From JBBQKF01 sp038326615 (GTDB taxonomy: Bacteria > Bacillota > Clostridia > Saccharofermentanales > UBA5734): DNA of 34,973 bases. Positions 23,223 to 32,434 of the stretch are shown in pieces (position 1 is the first letter of the stretch; every line of letters begins with the position of its first letter). Below the pieces are notes generated by a model that was given only the letters and a program-made list of their open reading frames with translations, made no database searches and was not told the DNA's origin. Where the stretch lies: contig JBBQKF010000024.1 in the NCBI GenBank assembly GCA_038326615.1, positions 1-34,973 of the forward strand, in the 5' to 3' direction. Both the position numbers and the translations under genes were made by a program.

Positions 23223-24134
23223 ATGCTCGAAGTTAGCTATAAATTTATAATTATTTTATCCGTTATTGCAATCGGGTATATTTCAAAAAGGTTTAAAGTG
23301 CTCAAGGAAACCGACGGTGATGCATTGTCGCGCTTAGCTTTCAACTTTACATTGCCTTCTGTTATTATTACGGTTTTTGCCGATGTTAAATTTGAGAAAT
23401 CCTTTTTGATTTTCCCGTTATTGGGACTTGGAATCGGACTTTTGATGTTCGCAGCATCATTTATTGTGTATAGGAAATATACAAAAAGAGAAAAGGGAAT
23501 GCTTACAATGCCTTTACTTGGGCTTAATATCGGATTGTTTGCAGTTCCTCTCGTATCGGCTATTTGGGGCGAAGAGGCTGCAAAATATTTGCTGATGGTA
23601 GACTTTGGAAACGCTTTTATAATATTTGTTTTATGCTATATTGTAGGTGCGTTTTATGCAAACGACAAAGATGATGCAAACATAAGAAACATTGGCAAGA
23701 AAGCTCTAAAGTCAATTCCACTAATAATTTATGCAATTACAATAATTTTAAAGATAAGTGGATTTTATTATCCGAAGTTTGTAACTGATTTTGCCCTTTT
23801 AGTATCAAAGGCAAATACTCCAGTTTCGATGCTGGCGCTTGGTCTTTTTCTTTCATTTTCTTTCAATAAAGCTCAAATAAAGCAAATGATTAGGTTCTGG
23901 TTGACTAAATATATAATTGGATTTGCATTAGGAGCTTTGGTTTGGCTTTTCTTCCCTTTTTCCCATATAGAAAAAGAAATAGTTATGTTGGCGTTTGTTT
24001 TGCCAACTTCATTTTCAGTAATTGCTTATGCAGTTGAATTTAAATATGATGCAAAATTCGTAGGCGCACTGGTTAATTCATCAATAATAATTAGCATCGT
24101 GATAATGTGGATGTTTGCGTTGTTTACGATATAA
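23223..24134 (+). CDS. AEC (auxin efflux carrier)-family transporter
   Basis: A 303-residue integral membrane protein with about ten helices in two halves of five. Family marks are the first helix ending GYISKRFKVLKE, then DALSRLAFNFTLPSVII in helix 2, LGLNIGLFAVPLVSAIWGEE, and in the second half ANTPVSMLALGLFLSF followed by FVLPTSFSVIAYAVEF. AEC members in bacteria mostly carry organic acids such as malate or malonate; the substrate here cannot be told. The ATG abuts the stop of the upstream fragment, with only a weak AGGG site. The methyltransferase gene follows 34 bp downstream. Confidence 0.88.
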   Translation: MLEVSYKFIIILSVIAIGYISKRFKVLKETDGDALSRLAFNFTLPSVIITVFADVKFEKSFLIFPLLGLGIGLLMFAASFIVYRKYTKREKGMLTMPLLGLNIGLFAVPLVSAIWGEEAAKYLLMVDFGNAFIIFVLCYIVGAFYANDKDDANIRNIGKKALKSIPLIIYAITIILKISGFYYPKFVTDFALLVSKANTPVSMLALGLFLSFSFNKAQIKQMIRFWLTKYIIGFALGALVWLFFPFSHIEKEIVMLAFVLPTSFSVIAYAVEFKYDAKFVGALVNSSIIISIVIMWMFALFTI

Positions 24135-24168
24135 GAAATAACGAAACATATTCTGGGGGAGGGCTTTC

Positions 24169-24843
24169 GTGAAATTTAGCAAGAAATTGGATAGTAAAAA
24201 AAGAAAGAAGAATACTTTCGTATGGGATAAATTGGCGAGCCGCTATGACAAATTGTGGGTTCAGAAATACTCTCTTGAACCCACAAGAACTGCTGTTCAA
24301 AAATTGATTTCTTTATTCTCAGTTGGTAGAAATGATTTGAAATTGCTGGATTTAGGGTGTGCAACCGGTCAGCTTTTAGAAAATTTGTGTGAGCAAAATT
24401 GCAAACTTAACATGACTGGAATTGACAAATCATCTGCAATGGTCGAAATTGCTAAAGCAAAAAAAATGCAGGCAGAGTTTATTTGCCTTGATATATCAAC
24501 TGATGATCTGTCTGCGAAAATACCAGAGAAATCCCAAGACATAATTGTTTGCTGCCATTCTTTTCCTTATTATAAGAATAAACCTCAAGTTTTAAGTAAG
24601 CTTAACAAAGTTTTAGCAAATCATGGAATAATGATTTTTGTTCAGGCTTCAATTAATAGTAAGTATGATAAAATAGTAATGTCAGTTATTGAAAAAACGG
24701 CGGAAGATGCCGATTATTTGCCAAGAGAAGAATTTAAAAAATTATTTGATAAGGATTTTGTGATTGTCGATGAGTTTTGCATCAAAGAAAAGCGTTTAAT
24801 GCCATCGATTTGTGGATTTGTAATGAAAAAGAAAGGGAAATAA
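24169..24843 (+). CDS. Class I SAM-dependent methyltransferase
   Basis: A 224-residue Rossmann-fold methyltransferase. Motif I is KLLDLGCATGQLLE (about 64-77), an acidic residue at the end of the next strand (MTGIDKSSAMVEIAKAK) should bind the SAM ribose, and IIVCCHSFPYYKNKPQVLSK is the following motif. A Lys/Arg-rich N-terminus precedes VWDKLASRYDKLW. It starts with GTG at 24169 after a strong GGGGGAGG site. It belongs to the broad methyltransferase-11/25 type; the substrate is unknown. It lies between the transporter and the three radical SAM genes; the 254-bp gap to them contains no visible terminator, so co-expression is possible. Confidence 0.85.
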   Translation: MKFSKKLDSKKRKKNTFVWDKLASRYDKLWVQKYSLEPTRTAVQKLISLFSVGRNDLKLLDLGCATGQLLENLCEQNCKLNMTGIDKSSAMVEIAKAKKMQAEFICLDISTDDLSAKIPEKSQDIIVCCHSFPYYKNKPQVLSKLNKVLANHGIMIFVQASINSKYDKIVMSVIEKTAEDADYLPREEFKKLFDKDFVIVDEFCIKEKRLMPSICGFVMKKKGK

Positions 24844-25097
24844 CTACAAGTGATTCTGTATTAATAAGATAACAATCAACAATATCCTCCGAGTAAAATA
24901 AGCCCTTAGAATCTGAGAATTAACGAATATATAGCAGCTAAAAGAATTAAGTAATAAAACACGACCAAAGGTCTACTACAAATATTAGATAGAGAACAGT
25001 TATTAGTAAAAAAATGATTAAAAAGTAAGTGAAAATTAAAACTAAAAATATTTAGAAAGAAATAAATATGAAAAGCGAAAACAGTGGGAGATAACAA

Positions 25098-26495
25098 ATG
25101 AGGATTTTACTTGTCCGACCTAAGCCAGATAAAGAAACAATCGGGCTTCAAAGCGTTATGGTGTGTGAGCCACTAGAACTTATGACACTTGCCTCTGTCC
25201 TGATTAAAAATAATCATGTTGTTGAAATTGCAGATATGATTCTTGATAAGCGAAGTTTTGAAAAAGTTTTAAATGACTTTAAGCCAGAAATTGTAGGCAT
25301 TACAGGCTATATAAGCCATATTAATGTAATCAAAAAGTACGCTAACGATGTTAAAATCTGGAGCAACCAAAATAGCAACCAGAACAACAACCCAAATATT
25401 AGTAAAGACAATAACCAACAAATGAATAACCAAAACCAATTTAAAACCAGTAACCAAATCAATAACAATAACCAAAATGAAAATGAAAATTGCAAGGTTC
25501 TTGTCGGAGGCGTTCACGCCGAAGTTTGTCCTGAAGATTTTAAGGATCAGAATATCGATTTAGTATGCAAAAGCGCATTGGATTTATATAAATATACGAA
25601 GTGTGAGGACTTAACCGATACTTTACCATTACGGGATTTGCCATTAAAATACCGAAAACATTATTACTACCTTTTTCATCAGGATTGCGCTCTGATTAAA
25701 ACCTCGTTTGGGTGTCCGTATAAATGCAACTTTTGTTTTTGCAAAGAAATTGCACCCTATAACGCCAGGGAGATTGATAAAGTTATTGAAGAATTAAAGA
25801 CGATAGAACAAGAGCAAGTATATATTGTTGATGACGACTTTTTATTTAACCGCAGTCGATTGCTTGAATTTGCCCAAAAATTAAAGGATAATAAAATTTA
25901 CAAAAAATACCTTGTCTATGGTCGGGCGGATTTTGTTGCGCAAAACGCAGATGTTCTGGAAATTCTGAAAAATGTAGGGTTGCAGGCTGTAATCGTTGGA
26001 ATTGAGGCTGCAAGCCAGGAAGAGCTTGACGGATATAACAAAAAATCTGATATAAACGATAATATTAACGCAATAAAGGTTTTAAAGAAACTCGAAATTG
26101 AGTGCTATGCAACAGTTATTTTAGGTGTTGACTGGGACAAAACGGATTTTAAGCGACTATACCGATTTTTAGTTGAAATGGACATTGTCTTTGTTAACCT
26201 CCAACCATTTACACCAATGCCGCACACACCATATTTTGAAGAAAACAAGGATAAACTGCTTATTCCGTATGATCAAAACGAAAAGTGGGATATGGCTCAC
26301 CTTGTCATAAAACCCGAAAAATTATCAGTCAGAGAGTACTATTGGCAAATCATTGTGCTTTACTACAAGATTACAATCACACCTAAACACTCATGGTATA
26401 TGATCAGAAGATATGGGTTTGGGATTACTCTTAAACTTTCGGTTGGCGCAATGAAAGTAACATGGCAGTATATTAAAAAACTAATCCGCGGCTAA
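25098..26495 (+). CDS. B12-binding-type radical SAM protein with an Asn/Gln-rich insertion
   Basis: A 465-residue protein. The N-terminal half is a Rossmann cobalamin-binding-like domain (MRILLVRPKPD, EIVGITGYISH, VLVGGVHAEVCP). The radical SAM core has the 4Fe-4S motif TSFGCPYKCNFCFC (Cx3Cx2C) and continues with YIVDDDFLFNRSRL and VGIEAASQEELDGYNKK. The classic DxHxxG cobalamin motif is not seen. Between the ITGYISH helix and VLVGGVHAE there is a block of about 45 residues (roughly 90-132) made almost only of Asn, Gln, Ser and Lys, absent from the paralogue downstream. Probable activity is methylation or rearrangement of an unactivated carbon; the substrate is unknown. The end of the gene lies in the first 75-bp repeat. 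Confidence 0.88.
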   Translation: MRILLVRPKPDKETIGLQSVMVCEPLELMTLASVLIKNNHVVEIADMILDKRSFEKVLNDFKPEIVGITGYISHINVIKKYANDVKIWSNQNSNQNNNPNISKDNNQQMNNQNQFKTSNQINNNNQNENENCKVLVGGVHAEVCPEDFKDQNIDLVCKSALDLYKYTKCEDLTDTLPLRDLPLKYRKHYYYLFHQDCALIKTSFGCPYKCNFCFCKEIAPYNAREIDKVIEELKTIEQEQVYIVDDDFLFNRSRLLEFAQKLKDNKIYKKYLVYGRADFVAQNADVLEILKNVGLQAVIVGIEAASQEELDGYNKKSDINDNINAIKVLKKLEIECYATVILGVDWDKTDFKRLYRFLVEMDIVFVNLQPFTPMPHTPYFEENKDKLLIPYDQNEKWDMAHLVIKPEKLSVREYYWQIIVLYYKITITPKHSWYMIRRYGFGITLKLSVGAMKVTWQYIKKLIRG

Positions 26496-26718
26496 TTGAT
26501 AAGTGATTTTCTAAATGGATAAGAATTAATCAGCACAATGATAGAGAATCCAAAGATAATCCGCGGCTAATTGATAAGTGATTTTCTAAATGGATAAGAA
26601 TTAATCAGCACAATGATAGAGAATCCAAAGATAATGCGTGGCCAAATGTTAAGTGATTTTCCAAATGGATAAGAATTAATCAGCACAGTGATAGAGAATC
26701 CAAAGATAATCCGCTAAT
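26483..26718. repeat. 75-bp tandem repeat array between two radical SAM genes
   Basis: Three units begin at 26483, 26558 and 26633 (exact 75-bp steps), and an 11-base start of a fourth follows at 26708. Units 1 and 2 are essentially identical; unit 3 has several changes. Each begins AATCCGCGGCTAATTGAT and ends ATGATAGAGAATCCAAAGAT. The first unit supplies the last codons and stop of the upstream gene. It shares only TAGAGAATC with the 71-bp array at 1846. Confidence 0.93.
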
Positions 26719-26732
26719 CGAAAGGGAATGTT

Positions 26733-28082
26733 ATGAAAGTTTTGCTAGTCAGGCCGATAGCTCCAAACAAGCTGAGTTTTACTAAAATACTAGAAAATGA
26801 GCCGCTTGAACTTGAATATTTACACACTGCTTTAAGCCAAATTGACGTATCAGATTCAATTTATGACGGGCTAATTGAAGAGCGAAAATTCGAAGATGCT
26901 TTATTAGAAGAAAAACCCGATGTCGTTGCGATAACCGGTTATATTACTCAGGAAAATCTGATGCTTAGTTACTGCTCGTTAGCAAAGAAACGAAACCCTG
27001 CGATTGTGACTATTCTTGGTGGGGTTCACGCCCAGTTAAATTTTAAACGAATGTATCAAAAGGATGTCGACTATATCGCAAGAAGCGAATCGATGGATGC
27101 TTTTTCAAAACTTATTCTTTTTATCAAAACGGGAGAAGGCGATTTAAGTGTAATCAATGGTCTTTGTTACAAATCAGGCGGAGAGTTTGTTGAAACTAAG
27201 CTTTTCCCTACAGACATTAATGAATTGCCGATACCCGACCGAACGTTTTTTTACCAAAACAAAAAGCATTTCAGATATTTGGATTTGACGGAAGTTGCAA
27301 CTATTAAAACATCATTTTCCTGCCCGTATGACTGCACTTTTTGTTATTGCACGCTACTTGGTGGTGGAAAATACAGAACAAGAAACCTCGACCTTGTAAT
27401 CGAAGAGCTCGAGTCGCTGGACTGCAAAAACGTACAGATTGCTGACGACGATTTTTTGGTTGATAAAGTAAGGCTTCGCGAATTTATACGCCTTGTCCGT
27501 GAGAAAAATATTAAGAAAACCTTTATATGCTATGCTCGTGCGGACTTTGTCGCCGAAAATGAAGAGATTATAAAAGAACTTGTAGATATTGGATTTTATT
27601 ATTTTCTTGTCGGGCTTGAAGCGGTTTCGGATAGCGAACTTAACGATTACAACAAGAAAACTTCTGTTGATATGAATAGGAGATGCGTAGAAGTTATTCA
27701 CTCGACAAAAGCGCATTGTATCGCGCTTATGATTGCGCCGATTGACGCGACAAAAGCTTATTTTCGCAATCTTTACAAATGGATATCCGATAACAATTTG
27801 AAATACGTTACAGTTTCGTTTTTTACACCAATCCCAGGAACGCCTTTATATGACGAATATAAGGATCAGCTTACATCCGATAACATTGAGGACTGGGATT
27901 TTTTGCATTTAGTCATGGAACCTAAAAATCTTACCCGAAGGCAGTTTTATTTTGAATATTACCGCTTGTTTGTGAAGCTTTACAAGATAGCAAAGAAAAC
28001 AGGAATTTATGATTTTATGGACTTGAAATTTTACAAAAAACTGCTTGCCAGTTATTTAAAACGCAAAATTTGGAAAACGTGA
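26733..28082 (+). CDS. B12-binding-type radical SAM protein (second paralogue)
   Basis: A 449-residue paralogue of the preceding protein. Matching segments are MKVLLVRPIAPN / ENEPLELEYLHTAL at the start, VVAITGYITQENLML, ILGGVHAQLNF, the cluster motif TSFSCPYDCTFCYC (Cx3Cx2C), IADDDFLVDKVRL and VGLEAVSDSELNDYNKK. It has no Asn/Gln insertion, so it shows the ancestral layout. It also lacks DxHxxG. AAGGGAA, 6 bases before the ATG, is a modest ribosome site. It is followed after 12 bp by the third radical SAM gene, so at least these two are one operon. Members of this superfamily act on lipids, nucleosides, peptides or antibiotics; the substrate is not evident. Confidence 0.88.
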   Translation: MKVLLVRPIAPNKLSFTKILENEPLELEYLHTALSQIDVSDSIYDGLIEERKFEDALLEEKPDVVAITGYITQENLMLSYCSLAKKRNPAIVTILGGVHAQLNFKRMYQKDVDYIARSESMDAFSKLILFIKTGEGDLSVINGLCYKSGGEFVETKLFPTDINELPIPDRTFFYQNKKHFRYLDLTEVATIKTSFSCPYDCTFCYCTLLGGGKYRTRNLDLVIEELESLDCKNVQIADDDFLVDKVRLREFIRLVREKNIKKTFICYARADFVAENEEIIKELVDIGFYYFLVGLEAVSDSELNDYNKKTSVDMNRRCVEVIHSTKAHCIALMIAPIDATKAYFRNLYKWISDNNLKYVTVSFFTPIPGTPLYDEYKDQLTSDNIEDWDFLHLVMEPKNLTRRQFYFEYYRLFVKLYKIAKKTGIYDFMDLKFYKKLLASYLKRKIWKT

Positions 28083-28094
28083 GGAGGACTTACC

Positions 28095-29408
28095 TTGAAG
28101 ATACTATTTATACAATCAACTCCATACTACAATCATGACAAATTGATTAAAAAATCAAAACTATATTTTGTGGGCTTGGCGCCTGCGATTTTAAGTACTC
28201 TTGTTCCTAAGGATGTAACTTTTGAAGCATGTCTTGAAACGCTTGAAGATATTGACTTTGACACGGATGCCGACCTGATTGCTATTTCAGGAATGGGTCA
28301 TGCAATAATAAGAAGCATCGATATCGCAAAGAAATTCAAAGCTATTGGCAAAACGGTTGTTATGGGTGGATATATGGCGAGTTTGATGGCGCAGGAAGTC
28401 CTGAAATATTGCGATAGTGTCATTATTGGAGATGGTGAACTGAGTTTCCCGAAAATGATTGAGGATTATAAAAACAACACCCTCCAGCAAATCTACGATA
28501 TGCCGCTTGAGAAATTAACATACCCACTTCCGAATTATGAGATATTGACGTCTAAGAAAATCGGCGATTTTCTCCCTGTTCAGGCAGGTCGTGGTTGCCC
28601 AAATTCGTGCTCTTTTTGCTCTGTTTATTGCCTTTATCGGAATCGTTATCTCAAAAGAGACTTAAACGAAGTTGTAAGAGATATAAAAAAAGTCAAAGAA
28701 TTAGGCTTTTCTAAATTTCTTTTGCTGGACGATAATATATTTTCAGACAAAAAATATCTTAAAGAACTTTGCCTCGAAATTAAAAAATTAGACATGAAAT
28801 GGCTTTCGCAGTGCTCGATTTCTATTGCTGACGACCCCGAAATTCTTGAAATTGTTGCCGATAGTGGCTGCCTTGCGCTATCTTTTGGACTTGAGAGCAT
28901 TTCGCAGGAAAGTCTTATTTCGATGAATAAATCGTGGGCAAATGTTAAAAAATACAATGAGCAAATAAGCAAAATCACAAAAGCTGGCATTGACGTTTCT
29001 ACCGAAATGGTGGTTGGCGCCGATGGTGACACATTAGAAAGCATTGATAAAACTGCTGATTTTATAATAGATAATAAAATTACTGTACCACGTTTTTATA
29101 TACTTACACCGATTCCTGGAACTGATTTCCATAAGCAAATGCTAGCTGAAAATCGCATAATAAATTATGATATGTATAGCTATGACGGTGCAAGCGCGGT
29201 GCATCAACCATTGAACATGACACCTTCTGAGCTCACAGATGCTTATTGGAAATTGTACAAAAAGGTCTTTTCCTTTAGTGCGATTTTCAAACGGACAGTA
29301 TTCAGAAAAGAATTTCCTAATCACCCGTTGAAATTCATATTCTATTTGTACATCAATTTGTTCTATAGACATCAGATTTACCAGGGCATCACGCCGAATA
29401 TAATTTGA
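28095..29408 (+). CDS. B12-binding-type radical SAM protein (third, divergent)
   Basis: A 437-residue protein with the same two-domain plan but clearly more distant from the first two. The N-terminal Rossmann part has MKILFIQSTPYYN, DLIAISGMGHA, TVVMGGYMASL and SVIIGDGELSFPKMIEDY, typical of cobalamin-dependent radical SAM enzymes. The cluster motif is AGRGCPNSCSFCSV (Cx3Cx2C), followed by FLLLDDNIFSD and SFGLESISQESLISMNKS. It starts with TTG at 28095 after GAGGAGG overlapping the stop region of the previous gene. Its own stop codon lies in the left arm of a perfect palindrome. The three proteins probably act in one pathway; no precursor-peptide gene is seen. Confidence 0.88.
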   Translation: MKILFIQSTPYYNHDKLIKKSKLYFVGLAPAILSTLVPKDVTFEACLETLEDIDFDTDADLIAISGMGHAIIRSIDIAKKFKAIGKTVVMGGYMASLMAQEVLKYCDSVIIGDGELSFPKMIEDYKNNTLQQIYDMPLEKLTYPLPNYEILTSKKIGDFLPVQAGRGCPNSCSFCSVYCLYRNRYLKRDLNEVVRDIKKVKELGFSKFLLLDDNIFSDKKYLKELCLEIKKLDMKWLSQCSISIADDPEILEIVADSGCLALSFGLESISQESLISMNKSWANVKKYNEQISKITKAGIDVSTEMVVGADGDTLESIDKTADFIIDNKITVPRFYILTPIPGTDFHKQMLAENRIINYDMYSYDGASAVHQPLNMTPSELTDAYWKLYKKVFSFSAIFKRTVFRKEFPNHPLKFIFYLYINLFYRHQIYQGITPNII

Positions 29409-29469
29409 GCACAAGGGGGACGGTTCCTCTGTGTTTAAAGAACACAGAGGAACCGTCCCCCTTGTGCTC
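29407..29469. repeat. Perfect 29-bp-arm palindrome (REP-like, GGGGACGG family)
   Basis: Arms at 29407-29435 and 29441-29469 are exact reverse complements around the loop TAAAG. The left arm contains CACAAGGGGGACGGTTCC. It overlaps the stop codon of the third radical SAM gene and would form a very stable RNA hairpin. No strong T run follows, so termination is possible but not certain. It is the best copy of the family also seen at 11224 and 13167. Confidence 0.95.
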
Positions 29470-29611
29470 TCTCCTTTTGCTTCCAATTTAATGTAATAAT
29501 TTTAATATTCATATTTAAATATTAAGGATATGCATCAACTCAATTATAATTTGGTAGTTTTTATGATACGATTAGATTAAAACTATCAGTATTTTACAAG
29601 GGAAGCAATGT

Positions 29612-32434
29612 ATGAATAAATTTTTAACACAAAATACATTTATTAAAATAGTATCTATTCTTTGCATAACAATGCTGATGGTTTCATTAAATTTGTTTGT
29701 AACTTGTGAGGTCGTGGCTATGGATTCAATTGTTTCATTAAATAAACCTGTTGTTTTGGTTAATTCTTTAGGGATCCCGATATCATATTCAGAAATACCT
29801 CTTGTGGGGTCTAGCCTTAATGTCGTTGATAGAAACAACTCGACTTTTACGCAGGCGTCATCAACCATGTTTGGTGTGATAATTCATCTCGGAGGACTAA
29901 CCGAAGTTTCTAGCGTCGGAGTAACTAATTATTGGGCAAATTATATTACGAAATATGATATTAAGGCTTCAGAGGATGGGGTTAATTGGATAACGCTATC
30001 GACTAGTATTGCAATCGGTGCCTCACAGACGAAATTAACGACTTTCTCAAGTAAATACTCGTGCAGATTCATATGGGTTGCTCCAACTACATATTCGTCA
30101 TCGTCTTGGTATTGCATATCCGAAGTTTCTGTGTATGGACAACCGCAGCCAAATTACATATTATCTTCAAATCGTCTCGTTACCCTCGTTGATTCTTCAT
30201 GTTCACCTATTCCTGCTGAAGACATATATTTACCAGGCTCAAATCTTGTTGACGGCAACAAAACAAATTATGCTCAGACAATAGGCAGTCTTTTTGGAGC
30301 AAAAATTGATTTAGGTGGAATTGCTGACATTACAAAAATTGAGGTTGCAAATCACTCAGTTAATTACATTACTAAATTTAACATTAAAGCGTCAAGTGAC
30401 GGAATCAATTGGACTGATTTGGCAACAGAAATTACAATGAATTCTTCAGAAAATAAAATGATTACACTTCCCTCGGTTTTTAAAGGCAGATATATTTGGA
30501 TAGATCCAGTATCGTTTTCTGTCGATGAATGGAGATGTTTTTCGGAAATATCAATTTATGGACAACGTACGCCTCCAACATACGGATATAATGAAAACGG
30601 TGGAAGAACATTTTCGGTTGATGGCAGGGACTTTGTGGCATTTGGGATAGATTTGAATAGTTTCGAATCGAGAGATGGGAATTTAACTTATTTAAAACAG
30701 CAGATGGATGCCACAGTAGAAATAAATGGAAATTTTGTAGGAATTCCCGTCTGCTGGTCGACAGTTGAACCAACAATGAACAACTATACATATACTTTAA
30801 TTGACAGTTATATTGAATATGCTAGGCAGAAAGGACTAAAGGTATCTTTAATGTGGCATGGATCAAATTATGCTTCGGGAAACAATAGCTTTGTTCCTCT
30901 CTACATTATCAATGACGCTAATACCTATTCAAGAAATGCAGGGTCAGGATTTTCAAACTATACAATTTTATGTCCAAGCAATAAAAACACTATTAATAGA
31001 GAAAGAGCAGCATATAACAACGTTTTAAATCACATCAGGGACTATGACGTCGAAAAAACAGTTTTGTGTGTGGCAACTTCAAGCGAAATAGATTATCTTG
31101 GAGGACTAAAATACCCGGAGCAATTTGCTCCGCCAGAAATCGATATCAGATGCGAATGCTCCTGGTGTAATGCACTTTACCAAAATGAAGGCAATGTTGC
31201 ATTTATGGAAAAACAGTTTTCAAAATACGCAAGAGACCTTTATGATTTTGGAGCATTAGTTTATAATCTGCCCTCCTACTCTGCAGTGTGTGCAAACAGC
31301 TGGTTTGAAGGATGGAGATATGCCGAAAATCCAAATGTACTAAAAACAATAGTTAATAACTCTAATCACATTGTGGTTCCTAGTATTGCTAATGCCAAAA
31401 CTATAACTAATTTCAAAAGCGATATGGATTTGTTCACACCAGAAACGATCCCTGGAAATATCGTGTTTGTTGACGGCATTGATGTTGGTTCAAGTATAAA
31501 TGACAATGTCGAATGTGCGCCATGGATCACCATTCTTCATTATGGGGGATTAGGTGCTATTTATTGGGATGCCGGGACCCAAAATACACAAACTTCAATA
31601 GTTAGCAACTCAACAATTAGAAATAAATTAAGAAAATATTTTGCACCATTAAAAGGGGTGGAATTTTATTTAGCTAAACTAAAAAACAGTACCAGCAATA
31701 ATAAATTCTGGTGGCAGGCAGGGCAAGCTTCATCCTCAGGTTCTACTGCAAATTATAGTTTCAAGCAAACAAACTATATGAATAACGATTATGGTGTTGC
31801 CTTCGAAATAGCACCAAACAACTGCATATTTACTGGAAGTACCTATGCCGGTTCTTATACAATTGAGGTCTCTAGAATCGGAGGATTTGATGGGTTTAAA
31901 TTTGAGAAAGGTTACTTTGACCCAATAACAGGAGGCTGGATAAAATACTCTTCAGTAACTCCAAGCTTAAGTGGCAACAAAGCAACTATGGTAGTTTCGA
32001 CTGCAGATGCAGGCCGATATGAAAGATCAGTATATCGATTTTATGATGATATTTTTCCTGTTGTGAACGGAGTTACGAACAACTACAAAGGCACTGAGGC
32101 AACAATAACTTTTACTGGCGGAACAGCGACACTAAACGGGAATAAATTTATCAGTGTATCTACCGTAAAGGCAACAGGAAATTATTTTCTATCTGTGAAA
32201 GATGATGTAGGAAATAAAACAGAACTTAATTTTACAATTGTAACCATTGGCGATGTAAATGGAGACGGGATAATTGATGTTGCCGATTTATCATTAATTA
32301 GAAAACATTTGCTTCGATTAAATATGCTTGAGGGATTTTACGCAGAAGCTGGAGATCCTAATGGAAAAGATGGAATTTCGATAAGTGATATCATAACGAT
32401 CAAAAAACAAATTCTTGGGATTAAAGATTTCTGA
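29612..32434 (+). CDS. Secreted dockerin protein: two discoidin domains plus glycosidase-like barrel
   Basis: A 940-residue exported protein. In order: a signal peptide (1-36); two F5/8-type C (discoidin/CBM32-like) domains, about 40-178 and 185-318, each with KxxIKASxDGxNW and an ISExSxYGQ end; and a TIM-barrel-like region (about 335-690) resembling clan GH-A, GH35/GH42-type proteins (NFVGIPVCWSTVEPTMNNY, AYARQKGLK-like EYARQKGLKVSLMWHG). E492 in ATSSEIDYL suits the acid/base position; no clear nucleophile Glu is seen at NIVFVDGIDV. A beta-sandwich, an Ig-like domain (VNGVTNNYKG onwards) and a type I dockerin (GDVNGDGIIDVADLSLIRKHLL, then DPNGKDGISISDI) follow. It should attach to a cohesin scaffold or the surface and act on carbohydrate. 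A GGAAG-like site precedes ATG 29612. Confidence 0.85.
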   Translation: MNKFLTQNTFIKIVSILCITMLMVSLNLFVTCEVVAMDSIVSLNKPVVLVNSLGIPISYSEIPLVGSSLNVVDRNNSTFTQASSTMFGVIIHLGGLTEVSSVGVTNYWANYITKYDIKASEDGVNWITLSTSIAIGASQTKLTTFSSKYSCRFIWVAPTTYSSSSWYCISEVSVYGQPQPNYILSSNRLVTLVDSSCSPIPAEDIYLPGSNLVDGNKTNYAQTIGSLFGAKIDLGGIADITKIEVANHSVNYITKFNIKASSDGINWTDLATEITMNSSENKMITLPSVFKGRYIWIDPVSFSVDEWRCFSEISIYGQRTPPTYGYNENGGRTFSVDGRDFVAFGIDLNSFESRDGNLTYLKQQMDATVEINGNFVGIPVCWSTVEPTMNNYTYTLIDSYIEYARQKGLKVSLMWHGSNYASGNNSFVPLYIINDANTYSRNAGSGFSNYTILCPSNKNTINRERAAYNNVLNHIRDYDVEKTVLCVATSSEIDYLGGLKYPEQFAPPEIDIRCECSWCNALYQNEGNVAFMEKQFSKYARDLYDFGALVYNLPSYSAVCANSWFEGWRYAENPNVLKTIVNNSNHIVVPSIANAKTITNFKSDMDLFTPETIPGNIVFVDGIDVGSSINDNVECAPWITILHYGGLGAIYWDAGTQNTQTSIVSNSTIRNKLRKYFAPLKGVEFYLAKLKNSTSNNKFWWQAGQASSSGSTANYSFKQTNYMNNDYGVAFEIAPNNCIFTGSTYAGSYTIEVSRIGGFDGFKFEKGYFDPITGGWIKYSSVTPSLSGNKATMVVSTADAGRYERSVYRFYDDIFPVVNGVTNNYKGTEATITFTGGTATLNGNKFISVSTVKATGNYFLSVKDDVGNKTELNFTIVTIGDVNGDGIIDVADLSLIRKHLLRLNMLEGFYAEAGDPNGKDGISISDIITIKKQILGIKDF

